DNA of 64,000 bases from Trichaptum fuscoviolaceum (GCA_910574455.1 CAJSYZ010000003.1:4835250-4899249); one strand, 5' to 3'; shown: positions 1-11,230, numbered from the stretch's first letter. Made by a program: numbers and translations. Notes: generated by a model not told the origin, from the letters alone.

Positions 1-1588
1 TAGCGTCGAGGTCTGGGCATCTCAGTGTATCCACTTCTTCAGGCTCCGACAGATGATCAGCTACGGTACAGGTGGTGACAGTCAGAGATCCTAGTTCTTC
101 ATTGGCAGGCGACAATGCAGGGCATGTTGTCGCGGCCGTGTTCTCGAGTTCAGGAACAGAGTGAACCAGCATAGAGAGCAGGTCCAATCCATCGTCTTCG
201 GTAAACAAAGGTCCTACAGAAGGCATACTTGGAGTTACGTCTGACAGAGGCATCAGATCGCGATCTCCATCTTCAGGCAAAGGTACATTGCAAGGGTCGA
301 CGCTGTACTCTAGTTTCTCAGCACAGTCAGTCGAAGGCATAGATCTGGTCAAAGAGGCACGATGGTTGTCGTCACTCGGGCTGACTGGGGTATCGGTTAC
401 AGGATCTACAGTCTGGTTCAGGGAATATTGGATAGTTGATTTCGGCGGCTCCTCTTCAAGGAACGTTGGCGACGAAACTTCAGTAAGAGCAAGTTCTTCA
501 TCAGCAGAGACTTCAGGTAAAGCAATAGCAGAGGGATCGACAGAGAGTGTCGCATTCGCAATCACAGGACAGTATGAAACATCGGCCAAGTTACCATGAA
601 CGAGCGCAAACAGATAATCGTCGATAGGCATCAGGGTTAAGGCGTCTATGAGCCACTGAGCCTGATAGATCTGTGCACAGTGTGAGTGGCAGAAGCCTAC
701 AGGATGACAAGGAAGCTTACCTGTTCGCTGGGTAACGTCACCTCCATGCCGTTCATTTTGAATTGACGTGATGCTGTGTGTCCTATGTATATGAGAATGT
801 GTCGAGTCCGATTGATGATGCTTGATATTTGAAGTCTTCTAGCCGTCTTGAAGCTGAAGTCAAGTCTGAAGGGCAGTCCGAGGACGAGAACGATCGGTTC
901 TTGTTCTTCAAACTGCACAGTCGCCGAGAATACAATTCGAGAATCCAGAGTACCAGAACCGAGTGTAGCCGAAGCCAGGTCAACCATATTGTTGAGCTAG
1001 CAAAATATGAGATGCGAGTTCAATGTGTAAATAAATGCCACTTACGAAGAGCGTAAACCACATGAAGAGAATAAAGACCATGTCGTATGCCACCTTAGCC
1101 ACCTTCTTCGCCGCCGTGAGAGCTCCTTCCATCATAGAATAGAGCTTGCCGGAGGAAGGCCTGAGCGAGTACGCAAGAAGACAGAACAAGAGAACAGGGA
1201 GGAGAGTGCCGAAGGACGAGATGCCACTGGTATGATGTGCCACAGAGATATTTGAGCCACCAAGATATGAAGAGCTGAAGCCATTGTCGAGGATAGGACA
1301 GCTAAGAAGAGCCGAGCTATTGTCATAAGGTACGATGTCACCCTTGAGACAGGTAAGAGTCGATGCCACACGGTGAAGAGGCTTGTCGAAGAGCGAACAC
1401 TGGGTTTGGAGAGCAACCAATGTCGGAGAGAGTAGAGAGACTTCACAGGTGTCCAAGAGAGTCCAGAAATCGATCTCTGGCTTCCTAGCTAGCTCCTGGA
1501 GGATTCGCATTGTAGTAGGGTCGTTGCTCGGTTGCGCGTGCGTTAAGATGCTCGTAAGCATGAGGATTGGGTGAGTGTCCAACATCAT
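1..1588 (-). CDS. Family A membrane protein, copy 1 (3' end beyond window)
   Basis: Paralogue of the genes starting at 18872 and 63189; function unknown. Exon 1 is 1588-1046, beginning with tandem ATG ATG (MMLDTHPIL) and ending with a GTAAGT donor. Exon 2 runs to 721 (donor GTAAGC), and exon 3 starts at 670 and stays open to the window edge. Exon 1 carries a hydrophobic stretch (LLPVLLFCLLAYSL) and a second one (MVFILFMWFTLF) just before intron 1, so the product is probably a membrane protein. Differences from copy 2 inside exon 3 are in multiples of 3 nt, so the frame is kept. Oddity: the CAACAAG acceptor of intron 1 in copies 2 and 3 has become CAACAAT here. An upstream CTAG (exon 2 from 996) would restore the frame with three to four extra residues. 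It may still be functional. Confidence 0.75.
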
Positions 1589-1702
1589 TGAAGAAGTCAG
1601 ACGATATATCGGAGAGTTGTGTTGTATGTCGCACAAGGTATGTATGAGATGGTCGAGGTACGAGGGCAAGATATGATAGTGGAGCGAAGGGGGTGAGGAG
1701 GG

Positions 1703-1793
1703 TTTATAAATGAAATGCGCAACAACCAGACGCGCTTGGTCGTGTTTGGACCCCGCGACGCGTCACGCGCTTAGTAATCACGCCTTCACGCGT
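1703..1793 (-). promoter_or_regulatory. TATA box and two ACGCGT (MCB-like) motifs upstream of family A copy 1
   Basis: On the minus strand TATAAA lies at 1708-1703, about 115-120 nt before the ATG at 1588. ACGCGT palindromes lie at 1788-1793 and 1758-1763. ACGCGT is the MluI cell-cycle box bound by MBF-type factors in other fungi; its use here is inferred. The same arrangement is kept at copies 2 and 3. Confidence 0.5.
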
Positions 1794-1869
1794 CGTGGAG
1801 TACAAACAGTACCAAATATGGTCCGAGTCCTCATTCATGAAAGTCCTGTACGTTTAGCTACACTCGAGC

Positions 1870-2817
1870 CTCATGTACACTGATTATCAAGAACTTCGTG
1901 TTGTGGACTGCAGTCCTTAATGATGTGTTCGCGTAGCTCCACCACCTATAGAGTACGCTCAATGGCTAGTTGGCGGCCTTCAGAGCGCCTTTTCAAGCAA
2001 TTCTGCATTGGCATCGTACCACAGCAAACATCGGAGGCTGTCTCAAAGTGTGACAGGGTCTATGAAGCGGTGTCTCTTCTTTCAAGGGCTGTCAATTGTT
2101 GAGACAAAACGCTTGAGACAGCCTTCCTCAGCCAATCACCGACCAGAAACGTAAGAATTGTCTGAAAGAAAGACAGACATTTGAGGAATTGACAATACTT
2201 TACGACCCCTGTCTTGATTTCAGACAGCCTCTTGTGTTTCTCGTGTACAATGTAGGCAGGACAGCACGGCCTACGAGAGAGATTGGTAGACAATCAAGCC
2301 TGCGAAACGCACGTTCTCGTATCTCGTCACATTGCCACATGTGAGCGAGCCGTAATGTCTTCCACCTCTCGGCACTTGTCTTATTTTCAAAGGATTTTCT
2401 GCACACTGTCAGCAATGAGACGGACAAAATAAAGCAGCTGACATGCAGATTGTAGAATACCCAGAGAGACTAAGTAAACTCTTTGATTGTTACTTGCGGC
2501 AAGAAAATGGGATGCTCGTCTGAAGTACCCTCCACATTCGCCCCAGGTTCGGGAGGGGTCGGCAAGGAGAGCACGTCGCACGGCGAGTCTCGGAGGAAAA
2601 AGGATTGATGAACGCGAAATAGCGTATTTTCAATCTGAGATGACGGCTGAGTGAGTTTCATGTGTTGAAATATGCAGCGAACCACTGCGCACGCGAAAGA
2701 CAACATCGCCGCTTGGGATATACAGTAATGCTCATCATGCCGACGTAGCAGTGTCACCCCATCTTCTGATGGAGAAGTTAAAGAGGCAGACAAAGTAGAG
2801 GTAGCGTTTGAGGTCAT
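1870..2817 (-). pseudogene. BTB/POZ-domain protein, copy 1, disrupted
   Basis: Homologous to the genes at 19844 and 62183, and to the Agaricomycete BTB family recognised by motifs such as TLFRVHxSFFLRxSP, HPIFLPQVTIKEF and the RAVLTTLYDASAE tail. BTB domains usually dimerise and recruit substrates to CUL3 ubiquitin ligases. Start ATG is at 2817. Damage: a 5-nt net gain in exon 1 just before the first donor shifts the frame; a 225-bp MITE (2020-2244) splits exon 3; about 42 nt are missing just downstream of it; and a TAG at 1948-1946 sits where copy 2 has CAG. Copy 3 shares this TAG and a 6-nt deletion in the SPLFCDMF motif, so copies 1 and 3 are sisters for this gene. Exon 3 starts at 2398. 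Confidence 0.85.
2020..2244. mobile_element. 225-bp MITE inserted in exon 3 of BTB copy 1
   Basis: Comparison with the uninterrupted copy 2 shows an insertion between two GTAC tetranucleotides (2016-2019 and 2245-2248), while copy 2 has a single GTAC at the same codon. The ends form imperfect inverted repeats of about 28 bp sharing the core AGGCTGTCT. There is no coding capacity. The 3-4 bp target duplication and small size fit a non-autonomous DNA transposon; the superfamily was not determined. Confidence 0.75.
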
Positions 2818-3097
2818 TGTGTAAAGCGGGTAGTGGAAGATGTACGAATCCGCTCCAATATGACTTCGACTGCAGCGAGCATGGACATAGCAACAACTTG
2901 AATGCTATTCTTGACCCTACATGAGTCAAGCCTTTCATATATAGCAGAACGAAAAATGCCAGTCCCAGTCTAGGGCGTATTGGGAGATCGAAGAATTAAA
3001 GAAGCGCACGCAAAATGGGGTCTGATTTAGAATGAGGCCTGCAAAGTCCTGATGCTATTCAGGCAAGATCAAACTGATTTGGGTCAGTATAATCGTA

Positions 3098-3460
3098 TTA
3101 GCCCTCGGGAAAGGAACGGTGACGACTCGAGAAGCAAAGCAAGGAAAGCAGAAGACAAGATTGAATTTTGAAAAGTAGGGGAGGGGATGCTCGGGCAAAG
3201 ATCGAATGCGACTTGAAGGACCGATAATTTTGATGGCTTATAAGGTTTGGTCCATGGAAGACTTTTGGAAGTACGGTACTTCCATGGGCCAAACCTTATA
3301 AGACCATAGGGGTAGGACCACCGACTCCCGGTGTCAAAAACAAGACAAGAGACTCACCTGATTTGTCTAAAAACCGAAAGCATCGCACAAAAGTCTACCC
3401 AGCCGTGAGCTTGATCCGTACTAGCTGTCGTAGTCAGCGTTGCTCTTATCCAACTTGCAG
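3098..3460 (-). repeat. Conserved block upstream of BTB copy 1 with a palindrome and a GTGAGT donor
   Basis: The block is shared with 20.15-20.43 kb and, inverted, 61.61-61.87 kb. All three copies keep a GTGAGT donor-like site (minus strand near 3357 here), preceded by similar sequence, so it may be a non-coding or 5' UTR exon. Copy 1 alone has a long hairpin, about 3236-3302, whose arms both read TTATAAGG..CCATGG; copies 2 and 3 have one arm only. Confidence 0.5.
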
Positions 3461-4282
3461 TGACGCGTTGACAAACGGATGATGGACCTATTAGAAATGC
3501 TATCCGCGCTCGAATATCCTCTAGCTTTACTGCGAGTCGAGCCTCGATGAGTAGAGATGAAAATGTACGATCAAGAACGTTGTAGTTCGACTCGGAGTCC
3601 AAGCTGAAATTGCGTCGACTTACTAGTTACCTGTGAGCCTCATGGTAATCCGGGGTCCCATCGTTTTTTGCCGCAATCTTTTACTCTCAACGTTCACGGT
3701 CTCAACTCTGCATTTTGCTGAATCTCGAAAGGGCTTGCACCGTGAAGTATCGCTATGCCACCTTAGCACCATCTGCTCTATGAAAGTTCTAATGAGTTCT
3801 ACACCGTGATCGCGATTCAATTCTTGACAAGAAACTGGTCCGGAGGCGCGGACAACCGCATTCTGAGCGTCAAGGACACCTGGTCTGAGGGGCTCAGGCT
3901 TTGCCAGTGGATAGAGTGGTAGAAGATACCTGCACCGAAGACGCTGGCAGGAATGCATGAGACAAGTGCTTCGGAGGGATGTAGGATGTTGGTGCGTGAG
4001 GGACAAACGACACGGTCCGACCGTGGCTCATCCGAGAGACGGACACAACTCAATTCATCGCTATGCCGTCCGAAGGAGCTTGCTTGACTTGGTCTACTCT
4101 GGTAAGAAGCAATAAACAAAGCAAATCTATAATGCAATGCCGTCCTGTTGAACTTGAATGTCTAAAAACACATCCATCAATATTACTCAGTCGACCCTGC
4201 CACTGGCACTGGTGTACATAGTACAGCACCGGCATTATTTGACTCAGCGCCCTTGTCGCAACTCCCCATCATCTCAACGCTC
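3461..4282. other. No confident gene; weak minus-strand ORFs
   Basis: Overlapping short minus-strand ORFs lie at 4006-3623 and 3602-3354. The helical-looking stretches (RTFIEQMVLRWHSD, LEDIRARIAFLIG) could be remnants of a gene, but no family was recognised and no clean intron joins them. The remainder is promoter space for the gene starting at 4283. Confidence 0.3.
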
Positions 4283-7002
4283 ATGCTACCCCTCACAGAT
4301 GGTTTACTTCCGCAAACCACTGGGTTTGTACCACCTTTCTTAGCCTATATCTACGCCAGTAGATCCAACCTCCTGGTGAGTAAATCTATCTCTAAGAACC
4401 ATCGGGACTTGCTAAGTATCGCAGGCCTACTATTGTCTGCAATATGGTATACCAATCACCTTTCGCCAACCCGATCCCGCGAAGGCGAAATATCGTTTAC
4501 GGATCATTGTCACGATAGCGGCTGGTTTATTCGCTTTGAATACAATTCTCAATTTCGTTCAAAGGCCCACCCCGATCGCTTGCGTTGAGACGTTTATCGC
4601 CTTAATCTTCCTCCCAACTTCGTTCCTGCTGTCGGAGATGGTACGTCGATATCTTATGCTGTACTCGGAGATAACGATCAACAGGCAAATTGTGACAGGC
4701 AATAGGAGAGGCGCTTGGTCTGTTCGAGCAACGGCTCCTAAGGAAGGAAGCGGATGGCCGTAAGCACACGACAAATATCTTCTTAAGCACATGCTGACCA
4801 TCTTTGCAATAGCACTTATTGTTCAGTTCTGTCTGAGATCAGAAGCATCATACTTCTGGTATCGGATAGCTTCCAGCAACGCCCTTACGTCGCTATGCAT
4901 CATAGGTGCATTCGGCTATCACGAGACTCTGAGTATATGTGTTCTCTACGCATGTAGCTTGTATGTGTTTCTTTCCATCAAACTACCTGGAAAGGAAGCG
5001 GATGGCATGCGGACCATTCTGCTAGGTTCCATGTTTATTTCTCTTGTAAGGAGTTATTCTGCTGTGCAACATTTGAATTACAGCTCATTGCGTCCAGGTT
5101 TTCTCAATACTGTTCATCTTAGTATTCCTCTTCATCTGGTTTACACAACGGGCCAAATCGGACGGAGACTCGGATCGCGACTCGGAGCCGGAACATGAAC
5201 TCGCCAATTTACTAGCAGGCCGGATGATGGCCGATTCCCAGTGGTTTATTCCTGCCTCTATAACTGCGCTATTGATTCATATAGTTTCCATTGCGCTACG
5301 ATTTGACTACTCGAACTACACCAGTCGTCTATCTGACACCGACAGCTCAGTACGCTATGTCAGACTGGACAAGCACGAGCATGGAACCCAAGCTCGTCTC
5401 GTCGGGGAGGATGTACGATCAAAGCGTTTCCCCAAGACGTATCACTATGCAGCACTTCTCGGCCTTGTTGCGACAGCCCTTTCTCTGCACGTGTCCCTGC
5501 TGTTTGTTCCTTTGGTGGACATGTCGACGGTCAAGCTGACGTTTGGAGGGCTTAAACTTGGTGGATATTCGCTGGAACCTGAATGGATTACGCAACCCAG
5601 CCTTAATTCGATGCTGATTTTCATGGTCTTTTTCGTTCCCCTCGCCATGATGACTGTGCCGGCTACAGTCTTCTCTACCGCACTATACCGTGGAGAAGTG
5701 AAGGCGCTCTGGGCGTACAAGGAGGACTGGACTAAAGGAATTTTTGTTAACAAGGAGGAGTTCAGCGCACGGCTGACTGAAGAGTATGTCGAGTCTGAAG
5801 GATTTTCGCCTCGGGCGTCACCGTCGTCCTCGGTCTCGGAAGGCTCATTGACCCCGAAACAAGCGGACCTACTTTCCATGCAGAGAATGATTTTTAACCA
5901 GCCGAATAGCGAATATGCGTTTGATTCCGCAGGCATGCTCCGGACGTTCGCCCGGGGACAGGTCGGGAAGGATACGTTTGCTACAAACAGCCTCTCGGCT
6001 AATGCGTATGAGATGGAACTTATCAAAGACGAATTTCCCCTAAGCGTCCTAGTCCTCGCTTTTGATCACATTCTTCTTATCATCGACGAGTCGCTTGGTC
6101 ACATCGCCGAGTTTCAGTCCGCACCAATCCTGAGCAGCTTACCCATCAACCGTATTTCATCCCTCAAATCATCTGTATCAGTGGATGGCGCATGCAGCTT
6201 ACAAATATCCTCATCATACAATGACGACGCCCCATCGGAGATCGTAATTTTCTCTGAAAACCAAAGCGCCTTGCTTGAACTGAAGGAGACGATCACATCC
6301 TTGGTTCAGAACGCTCAGATCATCGAAATTCTGGGTGCACGTCTATCTAATCAGGCGTCCTTCAGACCAGGTTACCTTGGCAACAAAGCTCGAGTGGAGA
6401 ATGTCACGAAGGCAAAAGGGAAATCGGGCCACTCTTCGCAGAATCATGGTGATGATCTGGGGAATCTTCGGCGTTACGCGAAGGCTCTTGTCCGACGAGG
6501 CAATGAGACCAAGATATTCTATGTATACCTCTTCTCCGAAGCTTTGATATGTATACGCACCGTTTCCGAGAGTGGGCGTGCGTCGACTTCGACTTGGAGT
6601 GATTTAATGGAGGGTTATGCTCTAACGGTAAAGCGGAAGCTCATTCATGTTCCGGGATGGAAAACGGCTGCATCGCGGTTGACTATTCAAGATGATATGA
6701 ACGGAGTTGCCGAAGCCCTTCCTCCAGGTGACGAACCCTTGGTTCTGAAAGGCCGAATCTTCGTCAGGGATATGGAGGACGTCGCATGTTATGAACGACA
6801 TCCGAGCAATCCGGAACTGGAGGCATATGCGGAACACTACCCCTGTGGATTGAAGATATCCATGAAGCGTCCAGAACTCGGAGTCGCTGCAGACTTAGAC
6901 TTGCTTATGGAACTGTTCTTCACGAATGAGAAGGAGTCTACAGAATGGTTGGAAGAGCTCAAGTTCTTAATTAATGCGAGGAAGATCCAGCAAGCAATAT
7001 AG
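4283..7002 (+). CDS. Multi-pass membrane protein with PH-like C-terminal region
   Basis: Five-exon model: 4283-4375, 4425-4640, 4699-4759, 4813-5045, 5098-7002, giving 835 aa. All introns are 47-58 nt with GT-AG ends and matching phases. The N-terminal ~300 residues hold several hydrophobic helices (for example IIVTIAAGLFAL, VFSILFILVFLFIWF), followed by an acidic linker (SDGDSDRDSEPEHE) and three more helices ending near AMMTVPATVFS. The rest is soluble: a Ser-rich linker, then a segment with KIFYVYLFSEALICI and, at the end, GLKISMKRPE and MELFFTNEKESTEWLEEL, which look like the strands and closing helix of a PH domain. Such a protein would sit in a membrane with a lipid- or protein-binding tail facing the cytosol. 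The family is not identified. The short third exon is the least certain part. Confidence 0.65.
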
Positions 7003-7297
7003 GTCATTTATTCTCTCCCTTAATTTTGCATGTTTTGTATGTATACATGTAATTTGGAATCGTATTGTCGTGGTTGTTTCCTGCCAACTCGAAGTCTCTG
7101 CGTGTGTTGCCTACTTATGACGTAACAACTTCAAGTTGAAGTCAGGGTCTCCTGGGCTACAGGTTGAAATTCAAGTTGGAAACGTGTCTTGAAGCTTCTT
7201 CAGAAACCACGACGTGCAAAACATCAAGGTAAACTCTTACATTTCTCTTTACTATGACCACTAAATTGTTATGTTACATACCTTTGAAGGTGACGAT

Positions 7298-8878
7298 ATG
7301 GTTATCGCTGATAGTTCATACCGCGCCTCTCCCAACATTGTTCACAAGCTACATAGAATCATGCAAAGAATGGCAGAGAACGACGGAAGCATGATAGCTA
7401 AGGAGATATGGCACGAGGAAGACGTCGAGAGGTACGTTCCCTCAAGTATTGCTTCCATGCGATGCTCTATTAACTTTCGCCTACCCGCGTTAACAAGTAA
7501 TGCTGTTCTTGAGCAAGCGTACAGGACAAGTGATAGAGACACTTCAATCTCTGTGGCGAACTCGATACTGAGTGGAATGGAGGAGCTTCTTGGCGCATTC
7601 GATTTCCTGAAGTCTTCGCTGCAAAGTCGCATCACGCACTTTCGTCAATACAAGCCCTGTCGAACCATAACGGACCTTCCTGATGAATTACTCGTCCTCA
7701 TTTTCGACATTGCCAGGCCGAGTTTGTCTGAACTGTCGTGCCTGTCGCTGGTATGCAAAAGATTCAGGTGTATAACCATAACGATACCTAGTCTTTGGGC
7801 CCGGCAAGAGATTTCGTCATCTATGCCTCAGCGTATGACCGATATGATTGTCGGCCGGAGCGGGAAACATAGTCTTCGTCTGAAAGTCAACTCGCCTCTG
7901 ACTTCCAACAATGCAATTTTCAAATACTGTGATAGGTGGTCCGATATCACGCTTGATGACTTACTTGCGGAATCCGACTTGTACATTTTCCAGACACTCG
8001 CCCCAGGCACCAAACTTGCTTCCATGTGTAAACTATCCTTAATAGGGGCACCTCACGAACTTCGACCCTACCTTTTCAATGACGACTGGCACCCAGCAGC
8101 TCTACGATCTTTGCATTGCTTCTGTGCTCTGCCCGCAGAACTCAATGCATCGGCTCTCACTTCCTTCCATTTTGAAGCCAACATTTTCGACATGGAAGAC
8201 CTCGTAATTTTCTTACGTACTACCCCTCTCCTTGAAGACCTAAGCATTGTATTGGGAGAAAAGGAGGAGATGGGAATGGATGAAGATATGACGGCTGAAC
8301 TACTGCTTCTGAAAAGCTTCTCCTTCCACTCATATGGCGCGGATCGAGGCGCAGTGGAGGAAGTCCTCCAAGCTATTGTAACTCCGAACATCTTGACCCT
8401 TGAAATCAACATCACTGCAGCGGCATATGATGACGGCCAAGACACTATCTCCACTTTCTGGGCGGCAATCGAATGGATGAAATACAGATTTCTTCACCTC
8501 AGGAAACTTGACCTGGCAGTTGTTCGCGGGGATTATGAACCAGCAGATCAAGATTCATATATGGATCAACTATTTGCAGGATTCCCAAAAAACATCGAAA
8601 GCTTTTCGCTAACGGCTCGCAATGCCAGACTGCTTACTGAAGTTAGTCACTCTATCGGCAACTTCGAAAACCTTCGATCAGTCAAATTCAACAACTGTAA
8701 TCGTTTGTGCGCCCGATTTTTCGAGCGCCTGGCTACCCAGTTTAAGAGAGCTGAGATTCAGTTAGACGACATGGAGGTCCTTCATTGTCGAAGTATTTTC
8801 AGCAAGGAGGATATGGAAGGAGAAACGGCAAGGACTTTGTTTACGGACGCTGGTGTGCTGGGGACGCAGTCGACGTGA
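7298..8878 (+). CDS. F-box/LRR-type protein (paralogue of 11857 gene)
   Basis: Exons 7298-7431 and 7498-8878, 504 aa. The 66-nt intron is a multiple of three, so the ORF also reads through it. The neighbouring paralogue has an intron at the same place and phase, which supports splicing and the ATG at 7298 rather than 7271. After a short helical start (VHKLHRIMQRMAENDG) comes an F-box core, DLPDELLVLIFDIARP followed by CLSLVCKRFRCI and PSLWARQE. The remaining ~350 residues are irregular leucine-rich repeats (TTPLLEDLSIVLG, HLRKLDLAVVRG, NLRSVKFNNCNRL). F-box proteins link substrates to SCF ubiquitin ligases through Skp1; the substrate is unknown. Gene structure and layout match the F-box genes at 21670 and 60381, to which it is distantly related. 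Confidence 0.8.
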   Translation: MVIADSSYRASPNIVHKLHRIMQRMAENDGSMIAKEIWHEEDVERYVPSSIASMRCSINFRLPALTSNAVLEQAYRTSDRDTSISVANSILSGMEELLGAFDFLKSSLQSRITHFRQYKPCRTITDLPDELLVLIFDIARPSLSELSCLSLVCKRFRCITITIPSLWARQEISSSMPQRMTDMIVGRSGKHSLRLKVNSPLTSNNAIFKYCDRWSDITLDDLLAESDLYIFQTLAPGTKLASMCKLSLIGAPHELRPYLFNDDWHPAALRSLHCFCALPAELNASALTSFHFEANIFDMEDLVIFLRTTPLLEDLSIVLGEKEEMGMDEDMTAELLLLKSFSFHSYGADRGAVEEVLQAIVTPNILTLEINITAAAYDDGQDTISTFWAAIEWMKYRFLHLRKLDLAVVRGDYEPADQDSYMDQLFAGFPKNIESFSLTARNARLLTEVSHSIGNFENLRSVKFNNCNRLCARFFERLATQFKRAEIQLDDMEVLHCRSIFSKEDMEGETARTLFTDAGVLGTQST

Positions 8879-8892
8879 TGTGGTGATGTGTT

Positions 8893-8920
8893 GAAGCCCG
8901 CAATGTTTTTTGCGGGCTTC
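8893..8920. other. Perfect 10-bp stem-loop just after the F-box stop codon
   Basis: GAAGCCCGCA and TGCGGGCTTC form a perfect stem around an 8-base T-rich loop, starting 15 nt after the stop at 8878. It looks like a bacterial terminator, but in a fungus its role, if any, would be in 3' end formation or mRNA stability. Confidence 0.4.
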
Positions 8921-9307
8921 GGGAAACGATTCACGATACAAGAGCACTCCCGGCTCGGAGAACGTACCAACATATTCGTCGGTTACGCTGAGTACACTCA
9001 CAACCACTTACTTACCTTTTGATTCGCGGGGAAGATAGTTCCCCTTGCCTGTGGCTGGCTCACAATGCGGGGTCTGGCGACAGTTCCGGTAAATGTACAT
9101 ACATGACTTGTTTTGCGCCAATAGTCACAATTGTGTTTGACTTACCCACTGGATTAAATGGCATTGCCCTGCAAGACTATGACCTATTCAAGTTCCCGAC
9201 GCTGGTGCAGTGTGCTTTCAAGAAAAAGACACTTTTACGTCTAAAGGAGGCGCAATATTCCCTTCCCCCTTCTCAAGTCCGTTCGCACACTCGAATTTGG
9301 AGCAACC

Positions 9308-9385
9308 CAATGGATTGAATTGTTTTCAACACCACTTTTAGTGCTTTTGAAGACAATTCTATTATTTCGAAGACAATACATTGTT
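9308..9385 (+). repeat. Left terminal inverted repeat
   Basis: Matches the reverse complement of 11590-11664 with few differences, including TTATTTCGAAGACAAT. Just inside, GTTTTGAAGACATTACATT is repeated in tandem. Confidence 0.85.
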
Positions 9386-9479
9386 TTGAAGACATTACAT
9401 TGTTTTGAAGACATTACAATATTTTGAACACAAATTGCACAATTACGCAAACGATGCCCAATTTGGCAAAAGAATCATG

Positions 9480-9566
9480 TTTCTACCACTAGTGGCACAA
9501 CTCCGACTTGAACCCGCAACCAAACAGAACTCACTCAGCGTTCTTACAACTAAGCCATCCGCTCAT
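9480..9566 (-). other. tRNA-like pol III promoter sequence near the left end
   Basis: On the minus strand an A-box-like GATGGCTTAGTTG (about 9560-9548) is followed by a B-box-like GGGTTCAAGTCGG (9515-9503). The acceptor arms do not pair, so this is not a working tRNA gene but a tRNA-derived, SINE-like sequence. It faces outward, toward the left repeat. Confidence 0.55.
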
Positions 9567-9689
9567 ACAAGGATATGGGCGCAAACTAGTATATATACCA
9601 TACAACTCAAGTAAATTAAATCTCACCCCGTTAACTCTTGGAACCAAATAATTTGTTTTCAAAATAAAATAAAACCCGGACTTCGTCAT

Positions 9690-11230
9690 TGAGCGCGGAA
9701 GACTCTTGCTCTGTCGGATGGAGAGGATGCTGTGTCCGTACACACGCTGCCGGTCCGCCGTCGTCGCCGCGAACAGGTCATCGATGACTTTCTCGTCCAG
9801 TTCGGTCCCGGCTTCAAGGTCGCCCGGACTCCGCTCGTGCCGCTGACCAGCCCCACCAGCCGCGCCTTGCTGGACGTCTCCGCCACCGCCTTTCCTACCG
9901 GGATGGCTTTCCTTCTCCATGTGGTGACTTTCAGCAACGATGTTCAGCCCCGTGCGTCTGTTCGAGCCCAGCCCGCGCAGAAGACCGTCGACACCGCCCA
10001 TTTCGCGGAGGGCTTTGAGGTTCTTCGGGTCTACGAGGCTTGCGAGCTCGTACGGGCCGTATTGTTTCGCGAACGGACGCGGGTCCGACGCTGCAGGATC
10101 TGCACTCAGGTCCAAAGCCACGCGTCCCCCAGCAGGGTTTCGTTTCACTCTCCACCCGTCTCCTCCCCTTTCTCCTGGCCATTCCCGCCCGCAGTTCTTC
10201 ACCGAAAAGTCGACGTGTCCGTCATAGAATTAGCCGGGACAAACAAACTGCCCTTCTTCAGCGCCGTGGGCGAGTCGGGGGAGTTGAACGTGATCGAGCC
10301 CTGTCGTGGCGAGGGCGAAGTGAGCTAAATATGCGGTCGAAGATGGGCGATCTTGAAGGCAAGGGGAAGAGTAAGGAGGTGGGTCTCGGCGCGGTCCTTC
10401 GTACGACAGCCGCTGGTGTGTCCATCGCAGTCTGGACAGAGGATCTACCAGCAGATGGGCGACATCGGCACGAGCGCGTCGTCACAGGTTGGTTCACATT
10501 CGGTTGTGTTGAGTGTTACAAACTCGGGCTTCTGCGAGTGTTGTGTCCCGCACCAGCACGACAAACCCCCCCCCCCCCCCAAGAAAGGAACCGCGGGGCT
10601 CATCCTGGCGGCATCACAATATACATTACCACAGTCCCTCCTTAGCCCCTACCTTCTCCTACAGGCTCACCTCCGTAGAGTGTATGGCCTTCTGCACCTC
10701 CTAGTGGCGCTTCATCACCCCAACCGCAGCACAGGAAGTCGACAAGCAGCGGCCGGTCTGGCGGCTCAACCGCGATCGTCATGCCGGTGCACCGTGAAGG
10801 TGCGTCACTGGGACTGCGCGAGCCGTTAGGAGAGGAATCGTACCCGTGGTTATTGAGTTCTGCCCCTAAGAGGTTGGAGTCTTTGAAAGAGCTGGCGGAT
10901 GTCGGCGAGCCGAGCGGCGGGTCGTGGTCCCCTGCGACGGTCGCTTCCCCGTCTGCCGAGGCGAAGGTCGCCGTGGTGAGCTTCCGCATGTGGCCGCGCC
11001 CCTCGCGTGTGCCTGGTACGAAGTGCGCGTGTAGCGGGGAGAGGTTGTTCTGGTCGAGCAGCGAGGGTGAGCCGATACCGGAGTTCGCGCCGGGGTTGTT
11101 TTCACGTAGTGCCATGGAGGTGGGGAAGTTGTTTAGTCGGCGAGGGCGGGGTGGAGATGTCAGAGTCGACGCGCCCAGATGATGGGGACGGCGAGCGAGA
11201 GCGCCGCCCGATGGATGATGGGACATCAAG
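9690..11230 (-). pseudogene. Captured 5' part of a plasma-membrane-type Ca2+-ATPase gene
   Basis: Minus-strand translations in shifting frames match the N-terminal region of fungal PMCA-type calcium pumps. They contain a low-complexity leader (LPTSMALREN-like), GSLFVPANSMTD, then YELASLVDPKNLKALREMGG with VDGLLRGLGSNRRTGLN, and finally ADRQRVYGHSIL with RQSKSLPRSM. In the full protein this lies before the first membrane helices. The transmembrane, phosphorylation (DKTGT) and nucleotide-binding parts are absent, and stop codons and frame changes break it, so no pump is made. Base composition is far richer in G+C than the flanks and includes a poly-C run near 10566, which supports an origin elsewhere in the genome. 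The parent gene is not in this window. Confidence 0.85.

Larger units (their letters stand above)
1..3460. repeat. Segmental duplication, copy 1 (BTB + family A membrane gene)
   Basis: The stretch matches 17.28-20.43 kb (copy 2, same orientation) and, inverted, 61.6-64.0 kb (copy 3). Shared landmarks are the family A start codon, its splice sites, the TATA/ACGCGT promoter, the BTB exons and an upstream block ending near 3460. Similarity to copy 3 fades at about 3460. Unlike copies 2 and 3 no F-box gene follows, so this copy is either shorter or was truncated before the unrelated gene at 4.28 kb. Confidence 0.85.

Noticed and set aside
8893..8920. Bacterial-type rho-independent terminator
   Set aside because: Structure fits, but all genes here are eukaryotic; kept only as a stem-loop.
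9732..10645. Plus-strand ORFs inside the Pack-type element
   Set aside because: They are antisense to the captured Ca2+-ATPase fragment and arise from its high GC content; the minus-strand reading matches a known family.
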